A stretch of 64,000 bases of DNA from Parasphingopyxis marina (GTDB taxonomy: Bacteria > Pseudomonadota > Alphaproteobacteria > Sphingomonadales > Sphingomonadaceae). The stretch lies in NCBI RefSeq assembly GCF_014237875.1, contig NZ_JACJVJ010000002.1, positions 1,129,699 through 1,193,698 on the forward strand, given 5' to 3'. Shown piece after piece: positions 57,935 to 64,000 of the stretch (positions within the stretch are counted from its first letter, which is position 1; each line of letters begins with the position of its first letter). Under the pieces are notes generated by a model. The model searched no databases and was not told the origin of the DNA. It saw nothing but the letters and a program-made list of their open reading frames with translations. The translations under genes and the position numbers were made by a program.

Positions 57935-58927
57935 ATGCCGAGAAAAGCCGCCCAGAAACCCCGCGAATCTCGCTCCCGACTCGATCTCGAATTCGATCAG
58001 CCCCAGCTGCTCGGCGGACTGTTCGGCGAGTATGACCAGAATCTCGTCGCCATCGAAAACCGGCTCGGCGTCTATATCGCGGCGCGCGGCAACAAGCTGA
58101 CCATCGAGGGCGAAGCCGACAATGCCGAACGCGCGCGCGACGTGCTGACAGGGCTCTACAACCGGCTTGCCCAGGGGCAGGAAATCGACGCCGGCGCCGT
58201 GGAGGCGGTGATCGCGATGTCGGCCGAACCGACGCTCGACGGCGTCGTCCGCAAGGATGTGTCCGAACCGCCCAAGGCAATGATCCGCACGCGCAAGAAA
58301 ACCATCGTCCCGCGCTCGCTGACCCAGACCCATTATATGGAAGCGTTGGCCCGCGACGATGTGATCTTCGCGCTCGGCCCGGCGGGCACCGGCAAGACCT
58401 ATCTCGCCGTCGCCCAGGCCGTGCACCAGCTGATCACCGGTTCGGTCGACCGGCTGATCCTCTCGCGCCCCGCCGTCGAGGCCGGCGAACGGCTCGGCTT
58501 CCTGCCCGGGGACATGCGCGAAAAGGTCGATCCCTATCTGCGCCCGCTCTACGACGCGCTCTACGACATGCTGCCTTCGGACCAGGTCGAGCGCCGTATT
58601 GCCTCCGGCGAGATCGAGATTGCACCGATCGCCTTCATGCGCGGCCGTACGCTTTCCGACGCCTTCGTGATCCTTGACGAGGCGCAGAACACCACGACCG
58701 CCCAGATGAAAATGTTCCTGACCCGGTTCGGCGAAAACAGCCGTATGGTCGTGTGCGGCGATCCGAAACAGGTCGATCTGCCCGGCGAAGGCGTATCGGG
58801 CCTCGCCGACGCGGTTTCGCGGCTGGAAGGGGTGGAAGGGATCGCGACGATCCGGTTCGGACGAGGCGACGTCGTCCGCCATCCCATCGTCGGCAGGATC
58901 GTCGAAGCCTATGAGGGGCCCGCATGA
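57935..58927 (+). CDS. phoH: PhoH-family ATPase
   Basis: A 330-residue P-loop ATPase related to the N-terminal half of superfamily I helicases. Walker A is in FALGPAGTGKTYLAVAQA and Walker B in FVILDEAQNTTTAQMKMFLTRFG. A small N-terminal RNA-binding-like region precedes. phoH-ybeY-corC is a conserved order tied to ribosomal RNA processing. An AAGGAGG site lies five bases before the ATG. The stop overlaps the ybeY start (ATGA). Confidence 0.96.
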   Translation: MPRKAAQKPRESRSRLDLEFDQPQLLGGLFGEYDQNLVAIENRLGVYIAARGNKLTIEGEADNAERARDVLTGLYNRLAQGQEIDAGAVEAVIAMSAEPTLDGVVRKDVSEPPKAMIRTRKKTIVPRSLTQTHYMEALARDDVIFALGPAGTGKTYLAVAQAVHQLITGSVDRLILSRPAVEAGERLGFLPGDMREKVDPYLRPLYDALYDMLPSDQVERRIASGEIEIAPIAFMRGRTLSDAFVILDEAQNTTTAQMKMFLTRFGENSRMVVCGDPKQVDLPGEGVSGLADAVSRLEGVEGIATIRFGRGDVVRHPIVGRIVEAYEGPA

Positions 58928-59448
58928 TCGAAACCGCCGTCCAGATCGGCGCGCAATGGGATACGGATATCGACTGGGCAGCCCTGGCGCTCGCGGCCAC
59001 GACCCAGGCCATTCGCCAGACGCCCCATGCCGGGCTGATCAGCGATCCGATGACCGTCGAAATCTCGGTGAAGTTCACCGACGATGAAGAGGTCCGGAAA
59101 CTCAATGCCAGCTACCGCGCCAAGGACAAGCCGACCAACGTATTATCCTTCCCGATGGTGCAATCCGACATGATCGATGCGCTTGCCAACAGCGACGATG
59201 GCGAGGTGCTGCTCGGCGATATCGTCCTGGCCCATGGCGTCTGCGCGCGCGAGGCTGAAGACAAGGGCATTGCAGTGCGCGACCATGCCGCCCATCTGGT
59301 TGTCCATGGTGCCTTGCATTTGCTAGGATATGACCATGAAAAGGGGGAAGCCGAAGCCGAAGCAATGGAAGCGATGGAACGCACCGCGCTTGCCATCCTC
59401 GGTATCGCCGACCCCTACAAGCCCGCAATAGAGCCCGACGAGGTATAG
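58924..59448 (+). CDS. ybeY: Endoribonuclease YbeY
   Basis: A 174-residue metal-dependent RNase used in 16S rRNA 3' maturation. The zinc site is in HLVVHGALHLLGYDHEK (His-x3-His-x5-His), and VRKLNASYRAKDKPTNVLSFPM is the conserved first block. Coupled to phoH; corC follows after 12 bp. Confidence 0.97.
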   Translation: MIETAVQIGAQWDTDIDWAALALAATTQAIRQTPHAGLISDPMTVEISVKFTDDEEVRKLNASYRAKDKPTNVLSFPMVQSDMIDALANSDDGEVLLGDIVLAHGVCAREAEDKGIAVRDHAAHLVVHGALHLLGYDHEKGEAEAEAMEAMERTALAILGIADPYKPAIEPDEV

Positions 59449-59460
59449 CAATTCAACTCC

Positions 59461-60357
59461 ATGTCCGAAGATTCGCGTAGCACCGCGCCCGCCGAAAATG
59501 GCGGTGGGCGCATCTGGAAAGGCCTTCGCAGCCTGATTTTCGGCGAAAATGGCGATGCCAGCCTGCGCGACGAGCTGGAAGCGGCGATCGACGAGCATGG
59601 CGAGGACGCTGTCGAGGACGGCGATCTTTCCGCCGTCGAACGGCAGATGCTCAAGCGCCTGCTGCATTTCGGCGAGACGACCGCCGACGATGTCTGCGTG
59701 CCGCGTGCCGATATTATCGCGGTCGAGGAAAAGGAAGATATCGATACGGTCGTGAAGATCTTTGCGGAGGCCGGGCATAGCCGGCTGCCCGTCTATCGCG
59801 AAAATCTCGATACCGTGATCGGCATGATCCATATCCGCGACATCTTCGCCGTGCTGGTTTCCGACGAACCGCGCCCGGCGACCATCGAGAGCTTCATTCG
59901 CGAGCCACTCTACGTGCCCGAATCGATGGGCGTGCTCGATCTTCTCGCCGAAATGCAGATGACGCGCACTCATATGGCGATCGTGCTCGACGAATATTCG
60001 GGCACCGAGGGCATCGTCACGATCGAGGATATCGTCGAGGAAATCGTCGGCGAGATCGAGGACGAGCATGACGAGGAAGCGACCGAGCTGCTCAAGAAGA
60101 CGCCGGCCGGTTTCTGGGAAGCCGAAGCCCGGGCCGAGCTCGACGATGTCGCCGAGATCATCGACGAGCGGCTCGGCGAGATCGAGGAGGATGTCGACAC
60201 GCTGGGCGGCCTCGCTTTCGTGCTCGCGGGCCGTGTGCCCGAAACCGGCGACCGGCTCGATCATCCCTCGGGCTGGCAGCTTGAGGTAACCGACAGTGAC
60301 AGCAAGCGGGTGACGCGGCTAAGGCTCCACCCGCCCGTCGACGAACCCGATAAATAG
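59461..60357 (+). CDS. corC: CBS-domain CorC/HlyC-family protein
   Basis: A 298-residue soluble protein: a short N-terminal region, two CBS domains (VCVPRADIIAVEEKEDIDTVV... to GVLDLLAEMQMTRTHMAIVLDEYSGTEGIVTIEDIVEEIVGEI-like), and a C-terminal CorC_HlyC domain. Linked to Mg/Co efflux in enterobacteria and widely conserved next to ybeY and lnt. Here two other genes separate it from lnt. Confidence 0.95.
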   Translation: MSEDSRSTAPAENGGGRIWKGLRSLIFGENGDASLRDELEAAIDEHGEDAVEDGDLSAVERQMLKRLLHFGETTADDVCVPRADIIAVEEKEDIDTVVKIFAEAGHSRLPVYRENLDTVIGMIHIRDIFAVLVSDEPRPATIESFIREPLYVPESMGVLDLLAEMQMTRTHMAIVLDEYSGTEGIVTIEDIVEEIVGEIEDEHDEEATELLKKTPAGFWEAEARAELDDVAEIIDERLGEIEEDVDTLGGLAFVLAGRVPETGDRLDHPSGWQLEVTDSDSKRVTRLRLHPPVDEPDK

Positions 60358-60369
60358 GATCGCAGGACC

Positions 60370-61719
60370 ATGAATCGCAGCCGCATAGTGATGGTGATCT
60401 TCGCACTTCTCGTGCTGGGCGTCGTGGTCTGGCTGATGATCCGGCCCCACGATGCGCGCCTGTCCGTCGAAGCGGTCACCGGCCAGACGCCGCAGATCAG
60501 TTCGCCGCGCGAAGAAACCATCCCGATGCTCAACGTCGCGGAAGCGGTCGGCTGGCCCGAAGAGGCGATGCCGACGCCGGCCGAAGGGCTCGCGGTCAAC
60601 CTGTTCGCCGACGGGCTCGATCATCCGCGCTGGATGCTGACGCTTCCGAATGGCGATGTCCTCGTCGCCGAAACCAACGGCCAGCCGCCGAGCGAGGATT
60701 CGGGCGGCGGCATCACCGCCTGGATCGCGGGCCGGATGATGCGCCGCGCCGGCGCCGCCGTGCCCACCGCCGACCGGATCACGCTGCTCCGCGACGTCGA
60801 TGGCGATGGCACCGCCGACCAGCGCTCGATCCTGCTCGATCGCGAGAATGGCTTGTTCTCGCCCTTCGGCATGGCGCTGTCGGAAGGCTATCTCTACGTC
60901 GCCAACACCAATGCGCTGGTGCGCTTCCCGTTCACCGTCGGCGAAACCCGGATCGAGGCCGGCGCCGAGACGATTATCGAACTGCCCTTTACCGAGCCCA
61001 ATGGCCACTGGACGCGCAATGTCGTCGTGAGTCCCGAAGATCCCAACCTGCTCTATGTCTCGATCGGGTCGGCGACCAATATCGGCGAAAACGGCCGGGC
61101 TATCGAGGAAAACCGCGCCGCGGTGATCGAGGTGAATATCGAGGAGCGCCGGTTCCGCATCTATGCGGGCGGCCTGCGCAACCCGGTGGGGCTCGACTGG
61201 GAACCGGAGACCGGCAGGCTCTTCACCGTCGTCAACGAACGCGACATGCTTGGCGGCGATCTCGTTCCCGATTATCTCACCGAAGTCGCCTTCGGCGCCA
61301 ATTATGGCTGGCCCGGTATCTATTGGGGCCGCTATATCGACGACCGCGTCGTGCCGATGGCGACCGCGCAGCAGACCCAATATACCCGCGTTCCCGATTA
61401 CGCGCTGGGCCCGCACACCGCATCGCTCGGCCTCGAATTTTCCGAAAATACCCGGCTCGGTTCGCGCTTTTCAGGCGGCGCGTTCATCGGCCAGCACGGC
61501 TCGTGGAACCGGCGGCCGCGCTCGGGCTACAAGGTGGTGTTCGTCGGCTTTGAGAATGGCCGCCCCGCCGGCGCAATGACGGACGTTCTGACCGGCTTCC
61601 TCAACGCGGACGGTCAGGCCATGGGCCGCCCCGTCGGCGTGATGACCGATGCGACCGGCGCGCTGCTCGTCGCCGACGATGTCGGGAACCGGATCTGGCG
61701 CGTCAGCCGCGCGCGCTGA
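60370..61719 (+). CDS. Membrane-anchored PQQ-type sugar/sorbosone dehydrogenase family protein
   Basis: A 449-residue protein with an N-terminal anchor (RIVMVIFALLVLGVVVWLMI) and a six-bladed propeller of the soluble glucose dehydrogenase/sorbosone dehydrogenase type. Features include LDHPRWMLTLPNGDVLVAETN, NGHWTRNVVVSPEDPNLLYVSIGS, AGGLRNPVGLDWEPETG and FIGQHGSWNRRPRSGYKVVFV. It is probably periplasmic and may bind PQQ; the substrate is unknown. It follows corC by 12 bp. Confidence 0.9.
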   Translation: MNRSRIVMVIFALLVLGVVVWLMIRPHDARLSVEAVTGQTPQISSPREETIPMLNVAEAVGWPEEAMPTPAEGLAVNLFADGLDHPRWMLTLPNGDVLVAETNGQPPSEDSGGGITAWIAGRMMRRAGAAVPTADRITLLRDVDGDGTADQRSILLDRENGLFSPFGMALSEGYLYVANTNALVRFPFTVGETRIEAGAETIIELPFTEPNGHWTRNVVVSPEDPNLLYVSIGSATNIGENGRAIEENRAAVIEVNIEERRFRIYAGGLRNPVGLDWEPETGRLFTVVNERDMLGGDLVPDYLTEVAFGANYGWPGIYWGRYIDDRVVPMATAQQTQYTRVPDYALGPHTASLGLEFSENTRLGSRFSGGAFIGQHGSWNRRPRSGYKVVFVGFENGRPAGAMTDVLTGFLNADGQAMGRPVGVMTDATGALLVADDVGNRIWRVSRAR

Positions 61720-61731
61720 GCCTGTCGGGCG

Positions 61732-62157
61732 CTAGCCGGTCGCGAAGAGCTGGGCGGGATCGCGAAACGCCTTGAACTCGAGCGCGTTGCCGCTGGGATC
61801 CCTCAAGAACATCGTTGCCTGTTCGCCGGGCGTTCCTTCGAAGCGCACATGGGGCTCGATGACCCAGTCGATGTCCGCCGCTTCGAGCCGCGCCTGCAAG
61901 CGCCCGAACGCTTCCCAATCGAGCACCGCTCCGAAATGCGGCACGGGCACGTCATGCCCGTCCACCGGATTGCTGGCTTCGCTGGCGCCGCGCGCTTCGT
62001 CCAGATGGGCGACGATCTGGTGACCGAAAAAATCGAAATCGATCCAGCGCGTATCCGAACGCCCTTCGGGACAGCCCATGAGCCCGCCGTAAAAGGCCCG
62101 CGCTTCGGATAGATCGCGCACCGGAAATGCGAGGTGAAAAGGCGGCAGCGCAGACAT
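61732..62157 (-). CDS. Glyoxalase/VOC-family protein
   Basis: A 141-residue two-module VOC-fold protein: [28 protein letters not shown] and later [21 protein letters not shown], the latter with a typical metal-site Glu. It may be a dioxygenase, lyase or resistance protein; nothing in the sequence decides. It is on the opposite strand to its neighbours, and its start lies 77 bp from lnt. Confidence 0.9.
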   Translation of the reverse strand: MSALPPFHLAFPVRDLSEARAFYGGLMGCPEGRSDTRWIDFDFFGHQIVAHLDEARGASEASNPVDGHDVPVPHFGAVLDWEAFGRLQARLEAADIDWVIEPHVRFEGTPGEQATMFLRDPSGNALEFKAFRDPAQLFATG

Positions 62158-62234
62158 CGCCTGGCCTTATGCCAGTCCGGATGAAGCGCGAACAGATTGA
62201 AATATCCCGGCGCGCGGGCGATAGGCCGAGGCCG

Positions 62235-63800
62235 ATGAAACGGCTTGCTCTCGCTTTCCTCGCCGGCGCGATGTCGGCCACCGGCTTCGCCCCGCTCGGC
62301 CTGTGGCCGCTCACGCTTGCCGCGCTGGCGCTGCTGATGGCGCTGACCCTGAACGTCGCCCGGATGCGCAGCGCCTTTGCGACCGGATGGACGTTCGGTT
62401 TCGGCCATTTTCTGGTCGGGCTGAACTGGATCGCGCTCGCCTTTACCTTCCAATCGGCGATGCCGCCCTGGCTGGGCTGGCTCGGCGTCGTCATCGCGGC
62501 GCTTTATCTCGCGATCTTCCCGGCACTGGCAGCGATGCTGGCATGGCGGATCGGCAAGGGATCGCCGGCGATGTTCGTCTTCCTGTTCGCCGCCGCCTGG
62601 ATCGTGACCGAATATCTGCGTGCGACCATCCTGTTCAGTTTCGGCTGGAACCCGCTTGCCGCGATCACCGTCGCGGATATCGGCAGCGGCGATTTTCAGA
62701 CCGCGTTGCCTGCCGCCGCCCGCTGGATCGGCACCTATGGCGTCTCGGCGATCCTCGTGTTGCTTTCGGGCGCGTTGCTGCTGCTGTTCCGTTCGCGCTA
62801 TTGGGCCGCGGCCTTCGCGGCGCTGATTCCGGCCATCGCCTTTTGCGTCGGTTTTGCCGATCTCCAGATTTCCGGCCAACGGCAATGGGTGCGCGATACG
62901 CCCACGGCCGAAAGCTATATCGATAGCGGTCCGGCGATCCGTATCGTCCAGCCCAATATCAATCAGAACGAGAAATGGGATCCGGAGCTGGCCGCGCTCA
63001 ATTTTTCTCGTCTGGCCGAACATACGGGAGAGACGGGAGACCGGCCCCGCTTGATCTTCTGGCCCGAGGCCGCCGTGCCCGACTTTATCGAGGATGATCC
63101 CCTCGCCCGCTTTCGCATCGCGCAATTGCTGGGGCCGGACGACATCCTGCTGCTTGGCGCGTCCAAGCTGATCTGGGAAGATGGGGAGGATGGCCGCCGC
63201 CGCGCGGTCGGCGCGCGCAACAGCCTCTACGCCATGGATGCAACCGGCGAATTGCTCGGCCGGTACGACAAGGCCCATCTGGTGCCCTATGGCGAATATA
63301 TCCCGATGCGCCCGCTGATGGAGATGATCGGCCTGTCGCGCCTCGCCCCCGGCGATCTCGATTTCTGGCCCGGCCCCGGCCCGCAAAGCTTCGATCTGCC
63401 GGGCTTCGGCACGGTAGGCGGGCAGATTTGCTACGAAATCGTCTTTTCGGGCGAAGTAGTAGATGCGGCCAATCGCCCGGATTTCCTCTTCAATCCCTCG
63501 AACGACGCCTGGTTCGGCGCCTGGGGCCCGCCCCAGCATCTGGCCCAGGCGCGGCTGCGCGCGATCGAGGAAGCGATGCCGATCGTCCGTTCGACCCCGA
63601 CTGGGATATCGGCGGTGATCGACGCCCAGGGCGCGGTGACCCACTATATTCCCTATCACGAGGCCGGGAGAATCGACGCCGCGCTTCCCCGCGCCGGGGT
63701 GCCGACACTGTTCTCCCGCTTCGGAAATTTGCTGCCCCTGCTGTTCGCTTTCGCGCTCGCCGGATTGGCATTTGCACTCGGACGCCGCGCTCGCTATTGA
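62235..63800 (+). CDS. lnt: Apolipoprotein N-acyltransferase
   Basis: A 521-residue inner-membrane enzyme that adds the third acyl chain to lipoproteins. Several N-terminal helices precede a nitrilase-fold domain with the Glu-Lys-Cys triad: Glu in IFWPEAAVPDF, Lys in GRYDKAHLVPYGEY and Cys in GGQICYEIVFSGE. A last helix anchors the C-terminus. The ATG at 62235 gives the usual start (MKRLALAFLAG). The window's lipoproteins, such as BamD, would be its substrates. Confidence 0.96.
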   Translation: MKRLALAFLAGAMSATGFAPLGLWPLTLAALALLMALTLNVARMRSAFATGWTFGFGHFLVGLNWIALAFTFQSAMPPWLGWLGVVIAALYLAIFPALAAMLAWRIGKGSPAMFVFLFAAAWIVTEYLRATILFSFGWNPLAAITVADIGSGDFQTALPAAARWIGTYGVSAILVLLSGALLLLFRSRYWAAAFAALIPAIAFCVGFADLQISGQRQWVRDTPTAESYIDSGPAIRIVQPNINQNEKWDPELAALNFSRLAEHTGETGDRPRLIFWPEAAVPDFIEDDPLARFRIAQLLGPDDILLLGASKLIWEDGEDGRRRAVGARNSLYAMDATGELLGRYDKAHLVPYGEYIPMRPLMEMIGLSRLAPGDLDFWPGPGPQSFDLPGFGTVGGQICYEIVFSGEVVDAANRPDFLFNPSNDAWFGAWGPPQHLAQARLRAIEEAMPIVRSTPTGISAVIDAQGAVTHYIPYHEAGRIDAALPRAGVPTLFSRFGNLLPLLFAFALAGLAFALGRRARY

Positions 63801-63815
63801 ACATAACGAATCCTT

Positions 63816-63850
63816 TATATGTGGAATCGGCAATTCAATCCCCGATCCAC
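63816..63850 (+). promoter_or_regulatory. Hairpin in the metK leader
   Basis: GTGGAATCGG pairs with CCGATCCAC (one bulged A) around a loop of about 11 bases, within the 79-bp lnt-metK gap and just before the ribosome-binding site (GAGGAAG). It could be a translation-control element. It does not match the SAM-II or SAM/SAH riboswitch consensus as I know it. Confidence 0.4.
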
Positions 63851-63879
63851 TTTTCATCTAGCGAGGAAGTCTGATCCCT

Positions 63880-64000
63880 ATGCGCGAGAGTTATTTGTTT
63901 ACATCGGAGAGTGTTTCGGAGGGTCATCCGGACAAGGTATCGGACCAGATATCGGATGCGGTGGTTGACCTGTTCCTGTCGAAGGATCCGGAGAGCCGTG
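63880..64000 (+). CDS. metK: S-adenosylmethionine synthetase (3'-truncated)
   Basis: The first 40 codons of MetK, cut by the window end. It has the family N-terminus [20 protein letters not shown], with the ATP/metal-binding His-Pro-Asp-Lys. GAGGAAG precedes the ATG at 63880. The codons are C-poor at the third position compared with neighbouring genes. lnt-metK adjacency is conserved in sphingomonads and relatives. Confidence 0.95.
   Translation, partial: MRESYLFTSESVSEGHPDKVSDQISDAVVDLFLSKDPESR

Noticed and set aside
63801..63879. A known SAM riboswitch before metK
   Set aside because: The loop and downstream sequence do not match the SAM-II or SAM/SAH consensus that I know, and no pseudoknot with the GAGGAAG site is evident.

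Overview
The window is a high-GC alphaproteobacterial chromosome segment, most likely from the order Sphingomonadales. The assignment rests on gene content and order: the TCA-cycle cluster, secDF-yajC followed by a Mth938-domain gene, the mucR-fur-plsC-miaB-phoH-ybeY-corC-lnt-metK run, and a sphingomonad-style CTGAGCTTGTCGAA inverted repeat. No rRNA, CRISPR array, complete prophage or insertion sequence is visible. The genus cannot be named from the sequence alone.

Layout. 1-2.6 kb: the 3' part of sppA, a TRIC-type channel and a PepSY protein. 2.6-24.5 kb: a long minus-strand central-metabolism neighbourhood (sdhC-sdhD-sdhA ... sdhB-thioesterase-zapE ... mdh-sucD-sucA-sucB-lpdA), broken by accessory inserts. 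These inserts are a five-helix membrane orphan, two exported M20 peptidases, an exported C13 caspase-like peptidase, an ATP-grasp enzyme, an FMN alpha-hydroxy-acid oxidase and a fused LigB-LigA ring-cleavage dioxygenase. sucC is not in the cluster. 24.6-29.3 kb: a soluble globin-type chemoreceptor, an SDR, prmA, phenylalanine hydroxylase and a DUF2459 protein. 29.4-35.1 kb: ligA, a Tat-exported ABM protein, a HEAT-repeat protein, recN and bamD. 35.2-39.7 kb: a GT4 glycosyltransferase, then secD/secF/yajC with the Mth938 gene.

39.9-44.2 kb is the most accessory part: an ABM protein, tRNA-Pro(GGG), a gene-transfer-agent type three-helix holin, an orphan ParB-like protein and a PAS-PAS hybrid histidine kinase. 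44.3-47.4 kb is hslV-hslU with a Tat/lipoprotein FAD oxidoreductase inserted between them; its domain order looks circularly permuted. 47.4-51.2 kb: a membrane-anchored orphan, an exported methyltransferase-like protein, an aspartyl/asparaginyl beta-hydroxylase-like enzyme and an RhlE-type helicase. 51.6-64.0 kb: nfuA, a RutE-like nitroreductase, tsaB-rimI, mucR, fur, two plsC paralogues, miaB, phoH, ybeY, corC, a sugar dehydrogenase, a glyoxalase-fold protein, lnt and the start of metK.

Many neighbours share start/stop codons (ATGA, TGATG or TAATG), which suggests translational coupling: PepSY/TRIC, sdhC/D/A/M20, recN/HEAT, secD/secF/Mth938, tsaB/rimI, plsC/plsC and phoH/ybeY. The observations most worth following are the permuted FAD enzyme between hslV and hslU, the holin/ParB pair beside tRNA-Pro, the interrupted TCA cluster, the chemoreceptor globin domain lacking the expected haem histidine, and the twin hairpins in front of phoH.
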